DNA of 64,000 nt, taken from contig JAXMBN010000029.1 in the NCBI GenBank assembly GCA_046349875.1, forward strand, positions 1-64,000. Reading direction: 5' to 3'. Source of the stretch: JAXMBN01 sp046349875. GTDB taxonomy: Bacteria > Planctomycetota > Planctomycetia > Pirellulales > Pirellulaceae. Below, piece after piece: positions 36,043 to 51,000 of the stretch; the first letter of the stretch is position 1, and each line of letters starts with the position of its first letter. A program made the translations under genes and the position numbers. The notes under the pieces were generated by a model, which did no database searches, was not told where the DNA came from, and worked only from the letters and a program-made list of their open reading frames with translations.

Positions 36043-39000
36043 TTACGCTCGACTCTCATCATCGTCTTGCATTCCGAGCAAGGCGAGCAAGGCATCGTCC
36101 ACTAACCCTGCATCGTCTTCTTCAGTGACCGCCAAGCGATCTGCCAAATCGTCGACAACATCCCAGTCGATGAGGTACTCGGCGAGATCCATCATCGGTG
36201 TTCCTACCGATTGCATCGGGCCATAGGTCTTGCTTCCCGTCACGCTGGTTCGTTCCATCATAACCACTGCATTGTCTTCTGGACGAGAGACCACGGATTG
36301 CCAACCTAAAACGAGTTCGGAATCCCCCAACTCTTCGCCTTCACCTTCCCCACCAGAACGGCCATTGCCGTTCAAGTTGAGATAGTTGATTACCATCAAC
36401 GCATCCAAGGAAGTGATGAAGTTATCGCCGCTCGCATCGCGATAAGGTGGTGGATCCTGAAGCGTATTGACCGGAGTCGAAGGTCCGTTCAAGTTCAGGA
36501 AGTTGATCACCAACAATACGTCGATCGGCGATACAAAACCGTCAGCATTCACGTCCATATGCTGGACAGGATTTTGATGGCGAGGAGGAGCTGGATTGCC
36601 AATCGAAATCGTGACGGTCGTCACACGGCTTACCGCTCCACCCGAATCAACGGCTTGGTAGGTAAAGGTATCTGTTTGACCTGCCACTGCAGTGGTCGGG
36701 GTGTAAACAAAGGTTCCGTCCGAAGCCAACACGACCGTTCCACGGGTTGGGTTGGAAACGATTTGAGCAGTGAAAGCATTACCTTCCACGTCGGTGTCGT
36801 TCGCCAAGACCCCGTTATCATTGACCGCACTGGTCGCACGTCCGGTGGAATCCGTCGTACGAAGCAATCCGCCTTGCTGAACGGTGTAGACATCGTTGGT
36901 TGTAGTTGGACCATCATTCACAGGATTGACGATCACGTCGAAGGTATCGGAAACCGATGCACCTGAAGCGTCGGTTGCCCGAACCGAAATCGTTGCTCGT
37001 CCACTTTGGTTGGCCGCGAATTCAAATCGCAACTTGTCACCAACGACCGTAACTTGAACCAAACTCGAATTGGAGTTCGAAATGAGACTCAGCGTTAGCG
37101 TGTCGCCATTGGTGGCCACGTCGGGATCGAACAAATTGGCTGGGATGACTGCCAATTCGAAGGCTGCAGCGTCTTCGTTGACCGTTTGATCAGGAATCGG
37201 ATTCACGACTCGAGGTGCATCCGCAACAGGTGTGACGTTCAGCGTCAACGTATTGGTGACGAACTGACCAGAGGCGTCCTGAGCACGAACAACAACCGTT
37301 GCGGTTCCATTTTGATCAGGATTCAATCGCAACGTCATTCGGCCGTTGCTGAGAATGGTCTGAACGAGGCTGGCATTGGAGTTGCTAACGATCGAATAGG
37401 TTGTGGTATCACCTTCGAACTGCACGTCCGGATCGCGGAAAACCGTTGCTAGGTCGATGATGCGATCTGCAGCATCTTCAAGCATCGTTTGGGTTCCCAT
37501 CGGTGCAATGACGCGAGGTGCATCATTGACCGGCGTGACGGTAACCGTCACTGTCCCCAACGACTGCATTGGAATCGGAGTTCCGTTGTCTTCGATGGTG
37601 TACGTGAAAGTATCCACACCTGAGAAATCTGCTGCTGGAGTGTAGATCACGGAGGATCCACTAACGACCACCGTACCCCCGTTGGTGCTTGTTGGATTGA
37701 CTCCAACAAATCGAATCAACTGCGAGCTCTCGTTGGAAGGCCCTGGGGAATCGTTGCTGAGCAGAACAGATTGATCGATAACCTTTGCCGTATCTTCCAC
37801 AGTGGTGGTCGAATCTGCACCGGCAACAGGTGGATCATTGGCATTAAGCACGTTGAGGGACACTACAGCAAGGGCCGTCAATGGATCAGGCAGACCTGCC
37901 GTGGTTCCATTATCGATCACGATGTAACTAAAGCTGTCCGGGCCAGCATAATCTGGACGTGGGACATACCGAACCACACCATTAACCAGACTTACCGAAC
38001 CACCTTGCGCCGATACTGGCGATACCGCAGCAATGCGAATCGTCTGTCCCGACTCGGTGCTTGGTCCTGCAAAGTCATTGGCGAGCAGCACCGATTCGTT
38101 GATATTGAGGATTTCGTCCTCACTCAACGTGATCGAATCGTTGCCACCGATCGGTGCATCGTTCACTTCGCGAACCACGATCGTTGCTGTTCCGATGTTG
38201 TTCGAGGTCAACAATCCATCGCTGATGCGATAGGTAAACGTGTCGGTTCCGAAGAAATCAGCTGCAGGGGTATAGCTGAACGTTCCATCAGGATTCAGCA
38301 AGAAGCTGCTTGCATGAGTTGGTCCTGAAACAAGCGTCACGGTGTACGGTCCGCCTTCAGGATCAATATCGTTAGCAGCCACACCGTCGTCGATGCGGAA
38401 GCTTGGTGTATCCAAGCCGAGGATATCGGTGGTCACCAGTGGCAACGAGTCTTCGTTGATATCGTAAGAATCATCAACCGCGACCGGTGGTGTTCCAGGA
38501 ACCAATGTCACCGCGTAATCTTGAACTTCACCGTCCACCGCGAGTCCCGTTGGCTGAAGTCCACCAGCCGAGCTTACACGGAATCGTGCGAACGACTTAG
38601 TCACTCCCAAAGGAGCAGGTGCGGACGCTGGGATCGTCACCGCAAAGGTCTGAGTCAAAGCGCCGGGAAGGAATCGAACGCTGTCGATGATCTTCTCATT
38701 GGGATCGTCCCAGTCACCGTCGGCATTGAAGTCGATCCAGCCGTCGACATAACCCGCACTCGAAGCTGTGACCGTGATGTCGGTCGTTACAAGCTTGTTG
38801 AACAATCCCGTTGGATTGCGCGAGGAAGTGAAGATGACTCCATCATCAAACAAGTCGCCGTCGGCGTCTGGCGTCGGACGTCCATCGATATCCGAATCGA
38901 CTCCCGATCCCAACATCGGACCGGTTGACGTCACGACGTGACGTGCACCGTTATTATCCTTGAGCGTTGGGTAACGACCTTGCGTTGTAGAAACTGGATC

Positions 39001-42000
39001 TGGAGCATCACCGTAATCCAATTCAACCCCTGGCATCAGGATGGTGAACTGAGTTTCATTGTTGATACGGTTCGGCTTCAAGTCATTTCCAGCCAAATCT
39101 TCGATGGCTCGAATGAAGTAGTTAGCGATTTCGGAAGAAACCGATACTGCATTCTCAACAAAGACCGTATTGCCACCCCGAATCTTGCCTTGTAGCGAAG
39201 TATTCTGTGCGTTGTTAATGGCTTGAACGATCGACTGAGCTACTTGCTCTGCCGAGAATGTAATGTCTTGCGAGAAGACGATCGCATTCGCACCACCAGG
39301 CACGCCGGTATGATCAATGCTAGGTGCACTTGTGGTATCGATCGTGTAGCTTGGTGTGGCGAGCAAGCGAAGGCTTGTGGAACCGATGATCTGGGTCGCC
39401 AATCCCAAACTCGATGCCTCAATCGCAGCCTTCATGGCGGTGATCACATCAGTTCGCGTACTGCTATTGCTGAAGAGAATCGGTGTCCGGCCAGATACAA
39501 AGCCATTACCGATGCTGACATTCTCGAACTCAAAGGTCACCGTCGTGGTTCCATTGTTGATGGAGAACCATTCGCCGTCTCCCACATTGCCACGTTCGCT
39601 GGTGAGAGTCGATCCGAATAGTCGAACTTGGCTGTCGGCCAGCAATCCGATATCGACGCGTCCTCCACCGATGTTGGATGCGTTGATACCCAATCCAGCT
39701 GAAGTAACCGCCGACGCAATCAAGTTGGCCACATCGTTGGCAGAACTATTGAGCGAGAAAGGAATGACCACATTGCCCGGAAGCGATGGCCCACTGAAGT
39801 TCCCATCGAATTCGAAGGTGACCGTTCGGTTGTTGTTCGTAATCGAGAACGTTCCATTCTCGGGAAGATCCAATCCACCTCGCGTTGGCACTCTTAGAAC
39901 CAAGGACCCAATAATTTCTAGAGTCGAATTGGTTTGAACACCCGGCTTACCAAACAGATCTACTGTCGGTGCGTTGAGAACCGAAACTTGATGCTGTGGT
40001 GTTCCACCCAAGGCTATATTGCCGTCGCGAACATGCACAGGAGTCATACCGATATTGGCAGCAGAGACAGCGCCCGCAACGCGGAGTCCGATCTCATCTT
40101 CCGTGTCCTGAATAGCGAACGGAATGAGGATATTGCCCGGTTGAACGTTGGCATCCGTTGAGAATTCGAACACCTTGGTTGTACCGCCAAGGGTAATCGA
40201 GAACGACTGGCCATCCACGATGGATCGCGATACGCCCACGACATTCAATCGCGACGTTTGTGCCGAAACACCGCCAACGGATGAAAGTCCCAGGTAGACC
40301 GTGTCGTTTCCAACGAGCGACGGGGTGATCTTGAGCGGACTTGCCTTGATCGATGCAATGATCAACGTCGCAATGTCGTTGGCGGTAATCGCCGACGAAG
40401 TATCGATGCGATTGTTGGCTGGAGACCACACGTTGTCGGTGTCGATTTCGAAGATGACCGTGGTCAAACCGTCGCTGATCGAGAACACCTGCCCATCGGT
40501 CACACCACCGGGGCGCGCACCCAAGGATGGAACTTGCAATCCGAGTGTCGACTCAGGTTGCGTCAATCGCGAGAAGGAAGTTGTAACCTTGGTACCCAAA
40601 GCTGCCCCGAGGAACACTTCGCCGCCCGCGAGAACGCGAGGTGTCACGTTCAGCGCGGTACCTGCGATGGCGTTTGCAATGCGTTGTGCCAACTCTTGTC
40701 GAGTATTCACCACAGCGAATGGAACAGGAACATTCCCAGCAAGGAAGTTGTTGTTCAAATCCATTTCGAAGGTAATGCTCCGGGTTCCATCATCGATGGT
40801 GAATCGGTCACCATCGACAATACCACCTGCACCCGCACCGGCAATTGGAACTTGAATGGTGATACCTTGCGGCAACTGCAATCGATATCCACTGTCGAAC
40901 TCGAACTGAACTAAACCACCTTGAGAATCCGTAATCGTGAAGGCGTCACCATCGCTGATCTGGTTGCCGCTTGGTGCTGAGATCACGAATCGATCTTTGT
41001 TGTTCAGCGAAATCTCATAGACGCGATCGTTCTTCCAAACGCCAGCGAGAGGCGTCAAGATGATCTCATCGCGAGTCGCGTTGTAGGCGAACGAATAGTC
41101 GATGCCTTCTTGAAGAACGCGTCCATCTTCGAAGACGACCACTGCAGCACCGGTGAGACGACGGTCAACAATGATCGAATTGGTCACCGAGCTATCGTCG
41201 ATACCTACACCCTTGAACGGATTGGCTGGTTCATTTCCGTCAGCCAATTGAATTCGGAATTCAGGATAGACACCCGAGTTCAACTGAACCACGGAGTCTG
41301 CCGAATCTTGGTCGATACCCAATGCATCATTGTCGATTGGATTCAACAGAATCGCGGCAGGCCCTACGAAATCGGCTCGATCCAATGCACCACGATCCTT
41401 GAACACGTTTTGACCTTGGCCAGCTGGTGGCGCAACATCCGGATCGTCTACACGAAGCTGACCAACCAAGTCATAGGCCGGTGCCAAGACTGGTGAAACA
41501 GGAATCCCCACCGCACCCTTTACAGCAGCCAAGCGAGGACGTTCTGGCATCGAGTCGATAGAACTATCGATGATCGGCGAACCAGCTGCAGGAAGGTATT
41601 GGCTACCTTGTGCGTTCACGAACAGCTTCACACCATTGGGCACAATGGTATTGAAGTCCAGGCTCGTGTTGGGAACGTTGGTTGGACTTGTCTCAATACC
41701 CGTTGCATAGCGAGTTCGCGATGAACGAGTTTCAAAGTATTGGTAGATCGAACCGCCAACGACTACTTCACCTGGCTTGGAAGGAAGATTGGGATTGTTC
41801 GATCCGTAAGGTGCAACACCGCCGGTCAATGGGAAGTATCGCGACTCTTCATTGATGATCGGCGTCTGAATATTGAAGAAGACGTTGTTCAGAATCGTCG
41901 GACTTGCACCACGCGAAGCCAAGATACCGGTTTCTGGAATCACCTGATCCAAGTTATTGTTCGCGTTAGCATCGGGGTCAACGATGATCGAACCATTGCT

Positions 42001-45000
42001 CTGAATGAATGCGGCATTCTTCACGAGCACAAACTTTTCCGTCGTTCCATCACCGCGGGATGTGTTGGAAATCGGGTTGGTATCTCCGCGATCCCATCCA
42101 ATTCCCAATCCCGCGTGCGTTGGAGGGTTTCCATCATTGCGTCGCGTGAACTGTTGCAAACCTTGGTTGACCTGACGGAATGGACCACCCGTGATGCGTT
42201 CGATTTCGCGATAGCTCAGAGCGTTTGTCCCTAGTTCATCAACAGCCGAGAACTGATCCAACACCGTTGCCAAGTCACCGGTGACGTTATTCAAATTGCC
42301 ATCGATGATTCCAGCCAAACCATTGATTGCAACCGCGGTGACAGGAGGTATCGGGCTAGCATTGCCAAAGGTACCGTTTGGAAGATTTTGAGTGTTGCTC
42401 AACGCCGGTTGACCATTGAGACCTTCGTTGATGGCCTTAGCAATCGCTCGAGCGACATCAGGGAAATACCAGTTGGCATTCAAACGGATCGGGATATTTC
42501 CAGGATTGGAAACGCCACCCGTGAAGGTGAACTCAAACGTACGACCACTCGTTGCCTGGCCAATGATATCTGGAATCTGGAAGATCGTGAACGTATCCCC
42601 TTGATTGTATTGGCTTGCATCTTCAGCAGTGATCGTAAATTCCTGTGGATGACGAACACTGATATCGATGGAGTAAGCTCCACGGGTTGTACCCGTTCCT
42701 CGATTGGCCATGCTAAGCGGATCGAAGGAAGTGTTTCCAACTGAGCTAAGAGCTGCGTAGTAAACACCGGGAACCGTTGCCGTGAAGTCGATATACGGAT
42801 CAAAGCTTTGGTTCTCTCCAGGAGCCGCTTCGTTATCGCTATACGCAGCGCTCGCACCGACCGTATTGCGGAAGGATTGCGGAACACCACGGCTATCGAA
42901 GATCTGTAGATATCCATCCAAGGCGGATCCGGCAGCTGCATCCACGTCGATCAAGACGCGATCACCGACACCAAGCTTGAACTGGAACATATCCACGTCT
43001 TGCGACAGATTTCGGATAAGCGTGGCATTGTCGCCGATACTTCCGTTGGTTGTGTACGAAAGCGGATTGTGCGAAGTTCCTTGCCAAGTCTGAGTCGCTG
43101 TTGCAATTGTGTCATTCGACTCTTGCTGAGCAGCAGTACCGTCGATGGAAACACGTCCATCCGTTCCGACGATCGTGTTGTTGACCAATCGAGCGTGCGG
43201 CTGAGGTACTTCACCCAAGTCCAAACGACGAATCGTGAATGGACTTCCGTTACCCACATCCACCGTCTGAACACTCGTCACGCCCTCTAGGTAAAGAGCA
43301 GGTCGATTGTAGTAGTTGGCGTATCCAAAAATCGTTTGGGTGGAAATACCAGCGACTGGACCAAGTGTGCTTTCGGCCACCGTGGCGGTGATCTGTTGCG
43401 TAGTACCGTTGCTAACCAAGATCGATCCAAGAATCGAATCTCGCATGGCCATCATCGTTTCGAGGGCCGTTGTACCAATGGCTGTCAAATTGGTACCGAT
43501 AATACGGTAGATTGTGGCCCCCGCATCATCACGATACCAAATGGGTGAGCTGCTCGCTGCGTAACCATCTCCATGCGGTACCCCACTTCCAAAAGTCGGA
43601 CCACCAGTAGGAGCGCCAGCTATATCCTCAAACTCGAAATTCAATCGCGTGCGGTCCGAATCGACGATCAACAAATCGCCATCGTCCACAAGTCCGCCGA
43701 AGTGTGTGTTTGCCACATTCGTTGCCAACGAATTGTCGGTGGAAGGAATGGTTCGTGGAGCAATCTCCCAGATTGGACTTTCACCTTGAATGTGAATGCC
43801 GCCCAAACCACCTTCTTCGAGGACGTTGTTCTGGATGACCAAGCCTGGCAACAAGCCACCGGTCACACTATCGTTCGGAACGAGCAAATTCCGAACGGCC
43901 TGCGTACCAGCCAAGTTCGGCTTGGACTGCATGATCTGGGCTTCGGCGAACGAAACAGCATCACGTGGATCTGCCAAACGACGAGCTGGTTCTGACCAGA
44001 TTCCATAGTCGCGGGATTCCCGAATGAAGCTATTCTGGATCAGCATTTGACTCTGATCACGAGCGATAGTGCCATCGCTACTTCCAGAATGGACTTGCGA
44101 CTGAATCGTTCCCGCAGGTACGGCAACCTGAAGCGATTGGAACGTTGCGTTTCCAAACAAGTGAATTCGGGTATCGCGACTGGTCGTGCCTGTTTCAATG
44201 CCACCCGAGGAAGCAGCACTTACCTTCAATCGCGACTGTACGCTCGGATTGTTAATCGCATCGCGAATCAACTGAGCGATTCGATAGGCAGGGTCTGCCG
44301 CAGTATACCGAATGATGACATTGCCCAACCCCACTGACGTGTCGGTTGAGAATTCAAAAACGATTCGCGTTCCTCCATCCGAGATAGCGAAGGTATCACC
44401 ATCCGAGACGTTTGCACCGCTCGGTGCAATCAAGCTGATCTGTTCCGCGAGCCGATCATTGGTATCCCAAGTCTTGGTCAAAGTCGGAGCTGCAGCACCA
44501 GTCGACTGGAAGAAGGTCTCGGCTAGTCGAACTTCCAACTGGTAAGGACCAGTTCGAACGGTCGTGGAGGGAACAGCCACTTCCGCATAGGTCGAGTTGG
44601 GTTCGCGGGAATTGATGCGCGAGCCGTCCGCCAAGACCATCGTCACTTCGCCAACATTGACTCGCGTCGGGTTGTCGGTACGAGTCCGGAACTCCAATCG
44701 CAATCCTGGCTGATTGGCCCAACGAGAAAGATCAAGGCGACCTTGTTGTGGGGAACCTTTCACCAAGGCTACTTCGCCGGCTTGAATGTCGTTTGCGGAG
44801 GTAGCTAAGCGACGAGTGAAACCAAATTGATCTACCAAGAAGATGTCGAGCTCGCCGTTGAAAACTTCGTAGCTGAATACAGCCGATGGTTGCTCGCTCG
44901 CCAAATAAGTTGCTAAGGAGAAGGTGCGGGTTGACGAGATGCTGCTAATACCCAAGAACGTTGCGTTCATTAGGACTGGTTCGTCACCAGCACCAATTTG

Positions 45001-48000
45001 CTCGCCACGTTCTCCAAAACCAATGATCAGGCTGTTGATATTGGTGTTCGGATCAACGCTTCGGAAGACCAAGCGAAGATTGTCTTGACTCGAGAAATTC
45101 CATCCCGACAGCGTATTCACCAACGGGATCTTATAAGAATTGGTTCCAGCCGAGAGATTCGAGATTGGGAACTGCGTCGAGGCAACTCGTGTCTCCGTTC
45201 CAGCGGAATCGCGAACGAAAATCTCAAACTGCCCACCACCATGCGTGTAATTGAAGTACACCGCAGGAAGGTCGGCCGCCGAGTAGGAAGCCAAGCTGAA
45301 TGGTGCAGAAACCAATTCACCCGTGCCACCTACATTCGTTTGCGGCAAGAAGTTGGTCACGACTGGTGGTTGGAAGGTCGATGCCCCAGCCACATAGGTC
45401 GTATCGACAATACGTCGAATGGAGTTGATTGGCGACACCGAGAACGGATTAAGAATCTTGGTTCGAGGTTGATAGCCAGCCGAGGAAATACCGATTACAT
45501 AGTTGCCTTCAGCCAAGGCGATCGGTCCGATGTATCCATCGCGAGTCCCAGCAGAGCCTCGCGAGAAGTCAGACAAATCGGTCGTAGTCAAAGGCTTGCG
45601 TTGATCATCTGCAATGTTGCTACCATCGCCCGAATAGATCAAGCGATACTGAATTCCAAAGCGCGATTGCTCTTCAATAAAGATGTTGATCGAAGTATCA
45701 GGGCGATTCAGGCCATCTGCGTAGTCGATATCAAATACCACCGGGGCGAATCCGTTGAGACCGCCTACAAGATCCTTCTGCTCAATCCGAAGTTGATAGA
45801 AGTCGACATCGGTGTTCGAGCTCAAGTTACCGGCAACGCTGATGGCCCCCTTGGCCGTATCAAGAATATTGCCGATGTATTGAGGACGATTGCCAACTGC
45901 CGTTTGCCCAATTGCTGTACCGTTGTTCGCGAATTGCGTTCCGTTGCGAACGCTTTCATCTTCGGAAGCTTCGCCGATCAATGGTGAGGAATCAGGCATA
46001 CCGACCAAGTGGACGCCATTCATTGCATAACGAATGTCGGCAAAATCGATGGTTGAACCAGCGTATTCCTGCTGTTCACGCAAACGAACTTGAACTTGAT
46101 AGGATCCAGAGCTGAGGCCGCTCTTGATATCGGTGATATCCGATCCGGCCGATCGAACTCGGAAGTAGAAGGTGCTTCGCGTTCCAGGATTTCCAGGCAA
46201 CAACACTCGCATGCCAGGATCACTAGGATTGACAGTTCCGTCCTCTTTCACTAATCCCGCGCTCGTGGTTCGCACGCCCGATGTACGTAGTGGGAGTGGA
46301 TTCACATTGGACGAATTGATCAACGGAGTAGTCGTCAGCAACGATGGGAATTGCGTTTCTGCAGTGCTATCATCGCTTCGCGCCAACAGAGCACCATTAG
46401 CATCCAACAATTCCAGGACGAGGTCTAAGTTGGTGCGGGTGTAGTCGACATCCAACCAAATTTGCGTGCCAGCTTCAGCGGTGAAGCTGTAGACATCGAC
46501 GTCTTCGGCCTGACTCAACACACCTTCCACGCTGAATCCCAATCGAAGGTTTTCGCTGCTGGCCGATGCATTCGGCGCCAAACTTCCCAGCACTTGAGCC
46601 GAAGCAACTTGACCATTGGGGCCAGGAGCTGCGGCCGTAAAGCTCTCGGTTTCCAGAATCGCGGCTACATTGCGATCATTGGAGTATTGATCGATCAAAA
46701 TCCCGCGCCAGTCGGCCGATTGAGGAATCGATCCAATTCCATCGTTGTTGGTATCGGTTTGAGGTGCACCATTAGGTTGCAGACCAGCTCCGACCGTATC
46801 GTCCTTCAGACTTGTCAGGATAACAGGGAATCCTGGCTGCCCAAGGACATGCAACGTGCCGCCGACGCGATCATCCGCAACGGTCATTTGACCATTGGTC
46901 GTGATTCCTGCACCCATGTTGCGATTGAAGTTCGATCCATAACCATCAAACTTGACGACCAAAGATTCGTTCGGCGCGCTTTGAAGGCGCAAGCCACCTT
47001 CGTGCTGCATGTTTTCAATGAAAATACCATCGTACAAGACGTGCACGATATCGGTGTCATCCCAAACACTTGCGGTCGTCAGGGTATCACCGCGGATTTC
47101 CAAACCGTTCAGCGAGTTGCCGATCATACGGTTGTTTCGAATCAACGGACCTCGGTTGGCACCGTAAGCCGTATTGATGTCTGCAGCGCCCGTCTGTCGG
47201 CCTGCATCATCTTGAATATCGTCCACCATGCTATTGGCATCGATGGTGATTGCCTTGCCGACGTTGTTGCGGAAGACGTTGTCGACAATGGTTGGCTGAG
47301 CACCGCGAACAAAGATGGTCGCTTGCGAGTTGCTCAAACGTCCGAACCGCGTTCCAGGTCCTTGACCACCAAAGCCGTCGGCATTGTTTTCAAACACCGA
47401 GTGAGCAATGCGGCCGTCTGCTTGCTGCAATTCAATAGTGTTGAAGGCGCGGAAGGTACCATCCAATCGCGTTACACCACCCGCATATGTAAAGCGAGCA
47501 TAATCGACACTCAATGTCGAGGTGGGTGCCATGTAGATTCCTCCCCAGTCGCGAGGAGCTGGAGCATTGGAGGTTCCACTGTTATTGGTATCAAAAGTTC
47601 CACCTGCGCCGACGGTATCATCCAGCTTGCTGGTGAAGACAATCGGCAATCCATCGGTACCTTCGGCAATGATGTGCGCACCAAAGGTTGCTTCGATTCG
47701 AGAAGCCTCAAGCTTGAGAACGGTACCTGGATCGATAACCAACGAAGCATTGATGCGAGGTCGCTTCACACCGAGTGTCTCTGGGGAGAGTGAACCACCC
47801 AAGGTGCTTCCGTTATCGATGTATGTCGTTTGGCCGATGGCGTTGGAATCCAACAACTCAGCGACGCGAACATAGGCACCGCCGTTGACGCTTCGATAGA
47901 TACGACGTGCTACATAACCAGGTAGCGTCAAAGGAAGCTGATCCAGTCGCACCGAGCCAGCTGGTGTCAACGAGAATGCCGAAGTTGGATTCGATGCCAA

Positions 48001-51000
48001 ACCTTCGCGACCTGCGGAATCAACCATCACCACACGATAGGTGTAGCTACCGATCGCCAGCGTTCCACCATTCACGCGTGAAGCGATGACGGTCGAAACA
48101 TCGGCTCGATCTCGGGTAATCGTGCCACCTAAGAGATCGCCCGTATCCAAGTAGGTTGAAGATGCGCGATCGAGATTGGCAACCAGTTCATATGGGCCGG
48201 ACCCCACATTGTTGCTTCGATAGAGTCGTCGTGTGATGAACTCACCGGTCGCAGCAGGTAAACCGGCAATCGAAATCGCTGTTTGATTTGCCAAAAGTAC
48301 TTGGCTAACAGTTGGATCGGATGGCACGCTTTCGTAACCATTTTGATCTACAAAGGTAATCTTGTAGTTATAGGTTCCGGGCAACAATGTTCCACCAACA
48401 TTGGGACCGGTCGAAACCAAGTCGGAAGGAGGAACGGAGGTGTCCAGCAATGCACCACCCGGACGTCCCGAGACGATCAAACTCTCCGTCAAAACGTGCG
48501 TGACATCGATATCATCGAACCGTCCTGGAACAGTAAGGGTCTCGGTGGTACCAATGACCGGAGTATCGACGCGAATGAACAAACCGTTGATCGAGTTATT
48601 CAACAAGGTGTTGCGACGAATGTCTGGTCCAACGCGATCGTAATCACTCGTGAAGGAGCCGTTGACTTGATAACGTGGCTCGTTGAAGTTGGTTTCTTCA
48701 AAGCTGTTGGGGAACGCACTCAAAGCGGCATTGGCACTGCTAGTGATCTTGTTGAAGGTCACAGTCGGACGAGTGTCCAACATTTCAATGGGGTTGACCG
48801 TTTGTTGGTTCGAATCGACCAATACGTTGCCACCACCATAACGAATGTCTGCATGGTTCACGTAGCGAATGAAAATACCTTCATCTTCCAAATCGCTTCG
48901 TCCAGCATCCACATCAACGTCCCGACGGAAGCTAATTCCACCCCAGTTGCCTGGTGCTGGAGTCGTTCGTGGAGCATAGGTATCGAGGCCGATCGTTTCA
49001 TCGAGCCACGAAGTAAAGTACACGCTCCCCGCAGCGATGGTTCCATTGGCAAGCTTGCGAACATTCCCTGCATTGTCCAAGAGAACTGGGGCACCCAAAA
49101 CTTGCAATGCGGCGCCCGATCGATCGACATTGAGGTTCGAGCTGCCTACGCCAATGCGAGCACGTTGCAACTTGAAAATCGCTCCGGCATCGATCTGCGT
49201 GGTTACGCCCTTGGGCACTTCCATGTTCAGACCATCGGAAAGCACGGAGCCTGGCAACAATCCAGCACCGATCTCATAAGCGATGTTGTCGCCAATGGTA
49301 GTGATATCACCGTCATTACCACCGTTGCCCACGATTCGAACGATGTCGCCAGGGTGAGCGGCCGTAAAGGCATTGGGAACTCCCGTTCCCGATATGTTAT
49401 TGAAGGGGTGAGCCAAACTTCCATCGGCACTTGGTCCGGCCGACTTATCAACGAAAATCATTTTCCCTTCGACATCGATCAAGGTCAAACTTGGATCGAC
49501 AACAACGTATCGCTCTCCTTGCAAACGCAAGCGAGCACCGTTCGCAATGGCAGACACACCCAATTCCGGACGACCATTGATCGCCGATGCGAGCGCGTTC
49601 GCTAATTGGCCTTGGGAACTACCGACTGTGTAATTGATCGCAACACGACCTGCACCGATCGATGCGTCCGTGGTGAACTCGAAGTCGCGAGTGATTCCGT
49701 TGGCACCAACGATGGTGACCACTCGACCTTCCAGAGACGCACTACCGCCAGCATTGAAGCTCAACACGCGATCTAGCGGACGCGTTTCAAACCAGAAGTT
49801 ATAAGTTCCGCCAACAATTCCATCGCCATCGCCATCGAAGCCAACCGAAGGATCAGTCGATGTGGCAATGTCGCGAATGGTATCGGTCACATCGACCTGT
49901 GCTCGGAAGCTCAATCGCAGCTGGTACTCACCTTGCGAATGACCACCAAATCCCGTTCCAGGAATCGACGCGTTGTAATCGTCGTTGCCGCTCGCGCTAA
50001 CACCGATGAAATAGATACCACTTCCCAACGCGAAATTGATGACCGAATCTTGACTAAAGTAATTGTCATTTTTCGAAATCAACTCCAGCTTACCGCCAGA
50101 AAGAACAACAGGATTCTGGGTCAGAACATTGGCACCGACCTTCGTCGTTGCCAGTCCACGCTCCAGTTGTACCTTGACCAATTTGCTCGCAGCGGTCGAG
50201 GATTGGATGGCACTGATGACATCTGCCACCGTACTTTCCGACCCCGAAGTGTTGCTCAAATCGATACTGATGGCATTGGGGAATACCAAAACGCCAGGAG
50301 TGCTTGTTCCGCGATTGGATTGCGTGAAGAAAACTTGTAGTTGATTGCCCTGCGCTCCAGGTCGAACAGCTTCAAAGCGAAGCGACAAAGCCTCGCCAAC
50401 ACCAAAACTGGTTGCGGCTTGTGCTTGAATTTGCTTGTAGAGGTGGAGATTGGTATCGAGCGCTGACGCGTTCGTCAGTCGTTGCGCATAGGTCTCGGCG
50501 GTCAACAATCCGACTCGGTCCTCACCTCCGAAGTCCACTTCGAATCGATAGAGATCAATGTCAGATCCGTCCGGTCGGTACAAATACTGACCATGGATAA
50601 TATCTTGGTTGCCCGGGAAGATCGGTTCGTACTTCTCGTCGCTCGCATTCAACTGCGCATCGTTTTGATTGATGAGCGTGCCGCTGCCAGCCATGAACGT
50701 TGGGTCAAGACGCATGAGCGTCGTTTCTGGAAGGTCTCCTGCATGCTCGAGTCCAAGTACCATGCCAACGGCTGCTACCATCGCGCGGAAATAGCTTTCA
50801 CCGTAAGAGTCATCCCAAACGTAGGTCGCAGACAATGCGATCAATGGATCATTGAAAGTCGGATCGATGCGAACACCAAATCCGAGGCCGCTTTCCAACT
50901 GAATGCGAGTGGAAGGGGTCGTGGTTCGCACGCCAGTCAACGGTCCCGTTGCAATCGTCAAACCAAGGTTCGATGTTTCAACAAACTGGACCCCGATATA

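Noticed and set aside
46462..49605. Long plus-strand open frames (about 440 residues each) opposite giant gene 2, and similar frames at 17554-18621
   Set aside because: They mirror the codon pattern of the minus-strand repeats, have Arg/Ser/His-rich composition without domains, and no ribosome-binding sites. They are shadows.
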